Part shown: in pieces, positions 42,604 through 53,432 of the stretch | Layout: each line of letters starts with the position of its first letter | Position numbering within the stretch: position 1 is the first letter of the stretch | From: Osedax frankpressi | Taxonomy: Eukaryota; Annelida; Polychaeta; Sabellida; Siboglinidae | Length of the DNA stretch: 64,000 bases | Reading direction: 5' to 3' | Assembly: GCA_964035775.1 (NCBI GenBank) | Contig: OZ038312.1 | Span: 14,904,042-14,968,041, forward strand | Translations under genes and position numbers: made by a program | Notes under the pieces: model-generated | Databases searched by the model: none | The model's input: only the letters and a program-made list of their open reading frames with translations | What the model was told of the DNA's origin: nothing

Positions 42604-45600
42604 ATGAAAACGCGTCCATTCTCCAGACGACGTCCCGTCGCCATTATGTCGGCCAAAGCTTCGCTAGACTTTTCGGTGCGCAAAAGCAGTCGTCATCGCA
42701 ACAAGAATAAGAAATCGACGATATTCGCCGACGTCGTCGTCGATAGCGACGACTCCGCGAAGACGGACGAGTCGTTGCATCCGAAACCCACTCGCAACGG
42801 CCGCCGACGAGGCAACAAGGGCAACAAGGTCACCGTCGAGCGTTCGCCCCCTAGTCCGACGAAACTCGCGAACTCCTACCGAGAACCGTTGTCGACGCTG
42901 AAACTCGACGAAGCGAATACGCCGGGTCCGCACTCCCCGCCGAAGTGGTCCTACCGCGAAGCCCCGGCGTCCTCGTCGGTTTCTCTGGACCCGCGCGGAC
43001 GGGGCGCCACCGGACGGGGGGCCACCGGACGTACGATTCTCACGTCGCCGATACGCCGACTCAGCTTCGCGGAAACGGCGAAGGCGACGCCTCCTGGCGG
43101 CAGCGCGAATGGTGCTCGAGCTCCGCCGATTAAAGGTGGCGGCACCGTAGTCCGCGGTCACCCGAGACGCTCGAAACGTGCAAAATCTCCGCCCTTGCCG
43201 GTTGCGGAAGCCGCACCCCATTCGCCGCCCAAGTCGCCTCGCAAGGGCGGCCCCCGTAACTTTACGCCACCCCCACGCGATAAGATTCCAATGACGCCAG
43301 CCATAACCCCGCTTCCGCAGAGATCCCCCCGTAAACCTGCTCGTGATTATGGTTAGGGAATTACTTATCGAATAATTACGTATAGAAAAGAATTCAAACG
43401 CATTGTTATCAAAATATAACTTATTGTTATCAAGATATATAGATAATCCACATTAATCTATATTCAAGTGAATTATAAATTAAATCTAATATAGTTAAGA
43501 ACAATGTGGTTAATAAAGTAATAACTTTCCATTGTTATCTAGACTCGACTTTTGTAATTCTCTATTGTTATAGTTTATATTGACCTCCTTTAAACTGATG
43601 AAATGAATTACCCTTATATAACAAGAAGACTAACTGGTGTAGTAACAGTAAAATACTGTTACTAATTACCATTTTATAACATTTCTCTACATTTCAATAT
43701 CGCATTCTCGAATTCTACAAATCCATTAGAAAGTTGACTACCAAATAAACTTCACAAATAGATAATATCTTCAGTGTGAATGTATAGTTTTGCCATCAAA
43801 ATTCTTAATATATCAATTCTATGGAGCAAACTGTACAAATATATATATAATACTAAAATCCAGATAAAATGACTCCTTATTTCTGACACCATTAAATTAT
43901 TATTAATATTATTAAATAATATTACTATTACCTTTATTATTATTAGTATTAGAATTTTATTCTTTATAATTATTATAATATCATAATATTTTACGTCATC
44001 GAAGCTTAATAAATTTAATGTAATACAAACAGACAAACTATTTATCGTAATAGATACAACATATATGCCGCCCATTACTACTCCTCGTCGACTCTATTAA
44101 AAAGCCGTACATTAGTCCATCGATGCTCTCGCAAACGCCATTCTGATTGGTCGCCTCTCGCAACGCAGGAGTTTGCTACCAACGCGCCAAACAGTGCCTT
44201 CACACGTCGCAACCCGAACGCGGCATCGTCGGTCGGGAAGACGAACGCCGAGCCCTCGTCGAATTCCTCGACGCCCGACTCACCGCCGACCGACCGGGAA
44301 GCCTCTACATCAGCGGACCCCCGGGAACCGGCAAAACCGCCCTGCTCTCCGATACCCTGCTTCAGTACTCCGTTAGTGGTGTTGAGTGGTATTAAAAATT
44401 AAATTATTATTTTAGAAATCTTAGCTATGAAGGCAATATCTTTTGCCTTCTGTATTTTATTACTATATAGTTTATCACCTAATTTCCATATAGATTTATG
44501 TTATCCAGTTTATTGAATCAATTTTCCAATGTCAATATTTATTTCATTTCGCCGGCGAAAGTAAATTGAACATTTCTATGTTTGCGGAAAAATTGAACAT
44601 GGCGTAATTCCGAGTCATTTTCCACGGGAATCCAATTCCGAGCTGAAAAACTACACATTAAAACGACGCTTTTTTTCAGTGTTTACACTGCTTTACTGTT
44701 CCTATCTCATCTTCAATCTACATTCCTTCATACGAGCCCCCTCCCTCTTGCCGCTTCAGAAGTTCAAGGTCATCAGCGCTAACTGTATGACCTTGCACCA
44801 TGCCAATCACATCTACAACAAACTCCTATGCGACCTTTGCTGCTCTCGTCGCACGACGACCTCGACCCCGAGTAAAGACGGCCGTGACCTCTACGATGAT
44901 GGCTTCAAGCCGTTATCCGCTCGACAGGCGATGTTGAAGCTTCAGAATCGTCTGACAACCCCTGGTCCCGCAATGTTGGTAGCCAATACTTTACATCCAG
45001 GCACTCAAGTAGTCGATTACATGAAATGTTAATGGAATGCTCCATCATCCCACATCTTATTCTCAGTTCCATTCATCCCTTTAAAATCATTGTATTCCAC
45101 CTGCCCTCGAGCCGACCACCTTAACCTTGTCTCCGTAACTCCACTATTTAATCCTAACCCTACCCCAAACCCTAACCATCCCTTTAATACCAATTCTACT
45201 GCACTCAATAACTCTGTTTCTAACCACTATTGAAAACCCCTATTTCACCCTTAATATACCCTTAATATCCCTTTAACTATGCTCTATGATAGACTCATGG
45301 TACTGGATGAAATTGATCAATTGGATACGAAAACTCAGGATGTACTTTATACGCTGTTTGAATGGCCATCTTTACCAAATTCTCGCCTCGTTTTGATTGG
45401 TTATATTTTTAGACGAATTTATTCGCAATAACATTTTTATACTCAATAGAATAGATTCCGCGATGATATCAAATTCGCGCGCTACATCTATCGTCAGTTA
45501 CATAACTCGTCGTTTGACCGACAGGCATTGCGAATGCCCTGGACCTAACTGACCGCATTCTGCCGAGGCTGCAATCTCGGCCCCACTGCCTCCCCGAACT

Positions 45601-48600
45601 GTTGCAGTTCGCGCCCTACACTAGGCAACAACTGGCCGCCATTATCGAGGACCGCCTCGTGGAGGTTAGCAGTTTCGGTGACCAGCTCCGGCCGTAGATT
45701 TCCCCCCACAGTTTGCCTTGGTAGCCTCGAAACGTATTTTGTGTGATATGTTTAGTTTTGTAAGATATAAAGCAAGTAAAGGATATAAAGCATATAAAGC
45801 ATATAAAGCATATAAAGCATATAAAGCATATAAAGCATATAAAGTATATAAAGTATATAAAGCATATAAAGCATATAAAGCATATAAAGCATATAAAGCA
45901 TATAAAGCATATAAAGCATATAAAGCATATAAAGCATATAAAGCATATAAAGCATATAAAGTATATAAAGCATATAAAGCATATAAAGCATATAAAGCAT
46001 ATAAAGCATATAAAGCATATAAAGCATATAAAGTATATAAAGTATATAAAGCATATAAAGCATATAAAGTATATAAAGCATATAAAGCATATAAAGTATA
46101 TAAAGTATATAAAGCATATAAAGCATATAAAGCATATAAAGCATATAAAGCATATAAAGCATATAAAGCATATAAAGCATATAAAGCATATAAAGCATAT
46201 AAAGCATATAAAGCATATAAAGCATATAAAGTATATAAAGCATATAAAGCATATAAAGCATATAAAGCATATAAAGCATATAAAGCATATAAAGCATATA
46301 AAGTATATAAAGTATATAAAGCATATAAAGCATATAAAGCATATAAAGCATATAAAGCATATAAAGCATATAAAGCATATAAAGCATATAAAGCATATAA
46401 AGCATATAAAGCATATAAAGCATATAAAGCATATAAAGTATATAAAGTATATAAAGCATATAAAGCATATAAAGCATATAAAGCATATAAAGCATATAAA
46501 GCATATAAAGCATATAAAGCATATAAAGCATATAAAGCATATAAAGCATATAAAGTATATAAAGCATATAAAGCATATAAAGCATATAAAGCATATAAAG
46601 CATATAAAGCGAGTACGTTTAGCATTTATTGGTATTGCCTTCCTTAGACTCCGTAACAACAGCGATGTCGTTGCGTTAAAACGTTGCGAGCGAAACTATC
46701 CGAATAAACATCGCTTCGCTAGATTCACTAACTACTCATCGTACAGGCGTCCGTGGACGGGGAATGTGTCATGGAACCGGCGTCCATTCAATTCGCCGCC
46801 AGAAAGGTAATCCACGCGCCATTGTTGCTATCGAGGTCGGCTTCGAGCTACGCGCGTCGCTACACACGCTACCACCCGTCTCCACTAGGTGGCGGCGTTA
46901 GCGGGGGACGTGCGAAAAGCTCTCGACATCTGTCGATCGGCCGTCGAAGCCGTGCAGGCGACGAATCGCTCGGAACGGCCACCGGCGTCGCCACCGTCTT
47001 TGGTTCCGAGTTCCCCTCGTAAAGTGGTCGTTCAGCAACACAGACGAGTTGCTCTTGTTGATGTCGTCAAGGTAACTGAGCCGAGTTCTGTATGCGCTAC
47101 TAACTACTTCTACCCTACATTGCAGCCCTACACTGCCCCCCTAACTACCTCTACCCTACACTGCTACCCTAACCACTTCTACCCTACACTACACTACTAA
47201 CTACCTCTACCCTACACTGCACTACTAACTACCTCTACCCTACACTGCCCCCCTAACTACCTCTACCCTACACTGCACTACTAACTACCTCTACCCTACA
47301 CTGCCCCCCTAACTACCTCTACCCTACACTGCACTACTAACTACTTCTACCCTACACCTCTACCCTAACTACCTCTACCTTACACTACACTACTAACTAC
47401 CTCTACCCTACACTACTAACTACCTCTACCCTACACTGCAGCCCTAACCACTTCTACCCTACACTGCTACCACCCTAACCATCTCTACCCTACACTGCAG
47501 CCCTAACCACCTCTACCCTACACTGCTACCATCCTAACCACCTCTACCCTACACTGCCCCCTAACCACCTCTACCCTACCTCTACCACCCTTACCATCTC
47601 TACCCTACACTGCAACCCTAACCACCTCTACCCTACACTGCCCCCTAACCACCTCTACCCTACACTGCCCCCTAACCACCTCTACCCTACACTGCCCCCT
47701 AACCACCTCTACCCTACACTGCCCCCTAACCACCTCTACCCTACACTGCAGCCCTAACCATCTCTACCCTACATTGCCCCCCTAACCACCTCTACCACTC
47801 TAACCATCTCTACCCTACCTCTACCACACTAACCATCTCTACCCTACACTGCTACCCTACACTGCACTACTAACTACCTCTACCCTACACTGCCCCCTTA
47901 ACCACCTCTACCCTACACTGCAGCCCTAACTACCTCTACCCTACACTGCCACCCTAACTACCTCTCCCCTACACTGCCCCCCTAACCATCTCTCCCCTAC
48001 ATCACTACTCACACTCTACCACCGCCATTATATAACTTCCCATCCCCTATAGGTGATCAACAAATCCTCCCAAAATGCTGTAATAGCAACGAAAAGTAAC
48101 GAAAGTACATTTCCACTGCAACAGAAGCTAATATTGTGTACTTTGGCTCTGTTAATTCGATCTCAAGTGTCAGGCAAACGGCAGCAGATTCTAGTCGGCG
48201 CTGTTAGTTGTCTTTACAAGTTGTGGTTAACTTTTCTTTTGAAGTTTGCTGAGTTGTGATTGTTTCGAAACGCCGAAACAATTTTAGATATTTTAAGATA
48301 TTTTACCGTTTAAAAACATTCCGAACTACGAATCACGCAGTTGCACGCGGCTTATTCGAAGATTGCGAGCAAAAAACAAGTACAAGCCGTCGACCAATCG
48401 GAATTCATTTCGCTTTTAGACCTCATCGAAACCAGAGGTATTATTTCCGTGAAAAAAAAGGCGAATGTGAGGTCATCAAAGGTTGGTTCATAATCTAGCT
48501 TTACATAGCTGCACCGAGCTTCTATCTATATTTATGGAGATGTCTGTTTATCGCTGATCATCGTTTTTATTTATCACCTATTTATCATTTATCCAGGTGA

Positions 48601-48689
48601 CATTGAACCTAGAGGAAAGTGACCTTCAGTTTGCCCTATCCGACAATAAACTGATGACCTCAATCCTTAGTAACGGTCTTGTGAAGTAA
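42604..48689 (+). CDS. CDC6: CDC6, origin-licensing AAA+ ATPase, complete 679-residue product
   Basis: CDC6 binds ORC on origin DNA and loads MCM2-7. Exons: 42604-43351, 44169-44371, 44760-44974, 45293-45399, 45525-45664, 46747-46806, 46889-47071, 48053-48202, 48341-48481, 48597-48689. All have GT/AG borders with matching phases; total 2040 nt. The N-terminal tail (1-249) is basic and rich in SP/TP sites ([13 protein letters not shown]), with the cyclin-docking motif RRLSF at 151-155, matching RRLVF of human CDC6. Walker A GPPGTGKT is at 299-306, Walker B LMVLDE at 390-395, sensor 1 about 418-428 (SRLVLIGIAN), sensor 2 GDVRKALD at 497-504, and the winged helix about 565-679 ([17 protein letters not shown]). 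An in-frame stop at 42586 supports the first ATG; ATG at 42646 has better -3 context. The exon 2 donor could be 44372 or 44381. The tail is longer than human (560 aa total). Confidence 0.96.
43352..44168 (+). other. CDC6 intron 1
   Basis: 817 bp, AT-rich, donor GTTAGG, acceptor AACGCAG. No minisatellite, unlike introns 5 and 7. I see nothing else in it. Confidence 0.85.
45163..45192 (+). repeat. telomere-like CCCTAA stretch in CDC6 intron 3
   Basis: Degenerate units around CTAACCCTACCCCAAACCCT in a pyrimidine-rich intron. It may be chance or a fragment related to the CCCTAAC-rich array of intron 7. Confidence 0.5.
45784..46610 (+). repeat. 9-bp minisatellite in CDC6 intron 5
   Basis: About 92 units of TATAAAGCA, varying at one C/T site (TATAAAGTA), often in neighbouring pairs. 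It starts about 105 bp after the donor (GTTAGC at 45665) and ends about 135 bp before the acceptor at 46746. The long open frames it creates on both strands are artefacts: reading on from exon 5 meets a stop before the array. Confidence 0.96.
47098..48000 (+). repeat. CTAAC/TGCAG-type degenerate minisatellite in CDC6 intron 7
   Basis: Variable units of about 25-40 bp built from CTAACTACCTCTACC, CTACACTGC and CCCCCCTAAC. Many units combine CTAAC (a branch-point-like heptamer core), a pyrimidine stretch and TGCAG, so they look like miniature 3' splice sites. The array nearly fills the 981-bp intron between 47072 and 48052. Confidence 0.92.
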
Positions 48690-48896
48690 CTCCCAACTTA
48701 TTTATTTGTGATTATTTATTTATTTGCATAATATCATTAAAATATCATTATTTATTAAACCAGTGCGTGATGACAACACTTAAATTTCGTTATTGTAAAT
48801 CTTCTCACTTTTACAATTGTTTATGGATAATTATTATTATTACCAAAACCTTAAATTTGTGATTTGATTCGTAAAAATATCTTCATCTTTGAAAGC

Positions 48897-48902
48897 AATA
48901 AA
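48897..48902 (+). terminator. likely CDC6 poly(A) signal AATAAA
   Basis: First canonical AATAAA I find after the CDC6 stop codon at 48687-48689, 208 bp downstream. Confidence 0.55.
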
Positions 48903-48950
48903 AATAGAGAACAAATTACACGATTGTTTGATAACGTTTTATAAAATAGT

Positions 48951-48956
48951 TTTATT
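48951..48956 (-). terminator. likely PIGB poly(A) signal
   Basis: TTTATT on the plus strand is AATAAA on the minus strand, about 204 bp past the PIGB stop codon (49162-49160). The signals of the two convergent genes are only about 50 bp apart and point past each other, so the transcripts should overlap slightly. Confidence 0.5.
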
Positions 48957-49159
48957 AATATATTCACATCGACACGCATCTAAATATAAATCATAATATA
49001 TACACATGCATATTAAGTGAGATATAATTACTGTTTAGTGAACAGAAATTCAAATATTCGCTTGATATATAATTTGATAAATGCAATATGAATACTTAAC
49101 ATTGAAACAAGCAATTTCTTGGAAATTTAATGATAGAAAAAACAAAAATTGAAAATCAA

Positions 49160-52100
49160 TTATTTTTCCGAGTTTATACGAAAAATGAGTATATGGGAAC
49201 CAATCCGTCCCTCGGGGGCGTGGCTATGGAATATTGTGTCGACCAATTGGTACGAATGCTGTTGCAGCCATGGGTCGATGTCTGGCCGCAATACATTATA
49301 CATCACCAGATAGTGCGGTAGTTTGTAGGTGGTGTGTCCCGATGTCGAGGTGGAGTTATTGCTAGGTGTAGTTGCGTACCTAGTTTGCAGCCAGTTCATA
49401 GGGTCAACGTAGAACATATCGGCTGAAATGAAGGTGGACTGTTATAACATCAATAATGTATTATATAATAGGTGTATAAGTATAATTATTATTTTCTGAA
49501 GATCCTATCGATTTATATTATAAATAATTAAAGTATAAAATCATTGTGATATTCGTAGAGATGAAACTAAATAAAATATAACAACTTACAATAATACTAA
49601 GTAATATAAAACATACATCAATGATTTCATATTCATTTATATTATATTTTATTAGGAGTCCTAATTTATTAAAATTAAATATTTTATAAGATTTATTTAT
49701 ATTTGATTAAAACTTTTATGCTGTTAAATTTTTCCAAAGAAATATCCTAAACTTTACAGCGATTACTATAATTCAATAAGTACATTAAAATATACTTCCA
49801 GCTTCTAAATATTTGTTTAATTCTAGGCATTTTTATTGTAGTAGATTGGATAAATAATTATTAAATTATAATTTCAAAACATCATATTCCAATTTCTAAT
49901 AAATTTAATAAATATTTTATGTGATGACACTTCTCAAATATACATAATCATATTAAATGATATATACATTGACATATAGAATTATATATATACATGGACA
50001 TATAGAATTATATATACATTGACATATATAATTATATATACATTTAACCAATTGACTAAAATAACATTATTAATACATATTTTGAATAATATTTATGTAA
50101 CTTTTGAATAATTTATTTGCATTAAATGTGTACTTATTGCATTGCAGAGTGAGTGAGTTCATGAACAGGACGTTAAGTAAATTGCAATATGAGATGTTAT
50201 ATTTTTAGGGTGAGTTCGCAATTATAAAGAATTTATACGTAACAAAGCAACTGAACATTACGCCTGTTATCTAATAAACCTTGGTCTACATACGAGGCAG
50301 CTGCTTCCTGCGAGTCTCCAGTATATGGTTCACATGACAGGAAGTCCATGCTGATATTTCTATGTAGATATCTGTGTAGATATTAACAAATATCTTAAAT
50401 AAATTCAAATTACAAATAATATGAAAATGAGGCAAGTGAGAATTTGCAGAGAAGGGGCATTTTAATAGCAGTTTGGGGGTAATACATTAATGGTAGGAAC
50501 ATTGCATAATACCACTGGGTAGTGAGAGCTATACGAATGTATAATATGGTGTAATGTGAGGAGATGTGGAGTTGGTGAGGAGATGTGGAGTTGGTGATGA
50601 GATGTGGAGTTGGTGAGGAGATGTGGAGTTGGTGAGAAGATGTGGAGTTGGTGAGGAGATGTGGAGTTGGTGAGGAGATGTGGAGTTGGTGATGAGATGT
50701 GGAGTTGGTGAGGAGATGTGGAGTTGGTGATGAGATGTGGAGTTGGTGAGAAGATGTGGAGTTGGTGAGGAGATGTGGAGTTGGTGAGGAGATGTGGAGT
50801 TGGTGAGGAGATGTGGAGTTGGTGATGAGATGTGGAGTTGGTGAGGAGATGTGGAGTTGGTGAGAAGATGTGGAGTTGGTGAGAAGATGTGGAGTTGGTG
50901 AGGAGATGTGGAGTTGGTGAGGAGATGTGGAGTTGGTGAGGAGATGTGGAGTTGGTGAGGAGATGTGGAGTTGGTGAGGAGGTGTAGAGGAGATGTGGAA
51001 TTTGTGAGGAGATGTGGAGTTGGTGATGAGATGTGGAGTTGGTGAGGAGATGTGGAGTTGGTGAGAAGATGTGGAGTTGGTGAGAAGATGTGGAGTTGGT
51101 GAGAAGATGTGGAGTTGGTGAGGAGATGTGGAGTTGGTGAGAAGATGTGGAGTTGGTGAGAAGATGTGGAGTTGGTGAGGAGATGTGGAGTTGGTGAGGA
51201 GATGTGGAGTTGGTGAGGAGATGTGGAGTTGGTGAGGAGATGTGGAGTTGGTGAGGAGATGTGGAGTTGGTGAGGAGATGTGGAGTTGGTGAGGAGATGT
51301 GGAGTTGGTGAGGAGATGTGGAGTTGGTGAGGAGATGTGGAGTTGGTGAGGAGATGTGGAGTTGGTGAGGAGATGTGGAGTTGGTGAGGAGATGTGGAGT
51401 TGGTGAGGAGATGTGGAGTTGGTGAGGAGATGTGGAGTTGGTGAGGAGATGTGGAGTTGGTGAGGAGTTGGTGAGGAGATGTGGAGTTGGTGACGTGTCT
51501 GTAACGCATAGTGTGGGCGTGTCAACAGGGTGTCACTAATACGTAGTGTGGGCGTGTCTGTAACGCATAGTGTGGGCGTGTCGTGGGGTGTCACTAACGC
51601 ATAATAGGGTATCGAGTGGCAAGGCATCAGCTGCATCACGTGATCAGCGGAGTGTCTGTGTAGAGCGTGGGTGGCGTCTATACAGCCCCGCTGGTGTACC
51701 AATGAAGTGTAAAGAGCCACGGGTCCGTTAAGTAGGAGTAGGAGCGTGCACAGCACCCACGTCAGGTAATGGCAAGGAGCGTCGTCGGTTTCTCTGCAAC
51801 CGGACACGGGTCAAAGGTTAAAACGTGATTGTTACGCAATGCATGTTTACAAGCGCTAAACGAATGTGTACGATTTATTAAATAAACATATTTTAATATT
51901 TAATTGTTATAATTAATGAGATCCATAAATAGTTTTGTTTTGGTTTGGGTTGTAGTTAGAGATGTTGGTATTTGTTAGGGCTTGGATATATGTTATGGTT
52001 AGAGTATGGTTATCGGTTAGTGTTAGTGTTTGGGTTTAAGATATGATTTGGGTTTGGGTTATATATATAACTTATATACAGAATTATTGTATCCGTATTG

Positions 52101-53385
52101 ATCTAATTAGACAACAATTCTTAAATGAATTCATTTTAGAATGAACTAATCAGAAGCAGGGTCAATTAAAGGTCATACACTAACCCTAGACAGAAGCAGG
52201 GTTAACTAAAGGTCATACACAATCTGTGTGGGGTTAGTACACAAACCCTAGACAGAAGCTGGGTTAATTAAAGGTCATACACAAACTGTGTGGGGTTAGT
52301 ACATAAACCCTAGACAAAAGCAGGGTTAATTAAAGGTCATACACAATCTGTGTGGGGTTAGTACATAAACCCTAGACAGAAGCAGGGTTAACTAAAGGTC
52401 ATACACTAACCCTACACAAAAGCTGGGGTATTCCTCATCTTCCTCAGCACTTACAATTACATCTTCGTCTGTTAATTCATAGATTTCAAATTAAACAATA
52501 CATTATTAGAACATACGATTTTAATAATTTAATAATGAATTATCTCGAGACTGTAGTATTTTTATCTATCAGACGATGAAACGATTTTATATTAAGGTGT
52601 GAATTTTTATTTTGATGAAATAATAACTGAAAAGTTTAAGGTAAATATATTCCTAATATTGCTTTAATGAGTAACTGAGATTCTATGATGACAGAAAAGG
52701 AGTTAAAAAGGGGGCAGACCTTGACCGGGACTCAGCGAGGTCAGGTAACCAAGGTAACAACCACTCAAGTGCATCAGCAATGGAAGGATTGGCATCAGAA
52801 AACGAAACTCTTTGTGAGATAAACAGCTGGAGTAGGGGGATAGGGTAAGGAGGTGGAGTAATGGGGGTGGGAGTGAGAAGATAGAGTATAGTGATGGGGT
52901 AGGAGTTTGGGTGGGAGGGTGTGGGGTGAGGGCACGGGATAAGGGGACAGAGTGAGGATGTAGGCTAAGGGGGTGGGGTGTTTGTGGGGTAATAGTATGG
53001 AGTGGGTAGGTGGGGTGTGAGGGTGAGGGGTGAGGGCACGGGATAAGGGGACAGAGTGAGGATGTAGGCTAAGGGGGTGGGGTGTTTGTGGGGTAATAGT
53101 ATGGAGTGGGTAGGTGGGGTGTGAGGGTGAGGGGTGAGGGCACGGGATAAGGGGACAGAGTGAGGATGTAGGCTAAGGGGGTGGGGTGTTTGTGGGGTAA
53201 TAGTATGGAGTGAGTAGGTGGGGTGTGAGGATGAGGGGTAATATGATGCGGTTAGAGTGAGGATGGGGAGTGTGGAGTAAGAGGATGGGTTTGGATGTAG
53301 GGTGAGTGTGTAGGGTTAGAGGGTGTGGTATACTGATTATTGTGATCCATTACACAATATGTACATTATACACTATAATATAGTG

Positions 53386-53432
<47 letters not shown>

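Noticed and set aside
42664-43221. 185-codon minus-strand frame opposite CDC6 exon 1
   Set aside because: Antisense shadow of a GC-rich coding exon; arginine-rich with no recognisable domain.
45616-46659. Several overlapping open frames of about 280-350 codons
   Set aside because: They arise from a 9-bp repeat inside CDC6 intron 5. The exon 5 frame meets a stop before the array, and the flanking exons join in phase without it.
45163-48000. Interstitial telomere in CDC6 introns
   Set aside because: CCCTAA units are irregular and mixed with other pyrimidine-rich text, so they are better seen as part of the intron minisatellites.
50410-51807. 465-codon minus-strand open frame
   Set aside because: Only its first part (51791-51599) is PIGB exon 9. 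The rest is the 19-bp intronic array; homology to PIGB resumes in the next exon at 50359.
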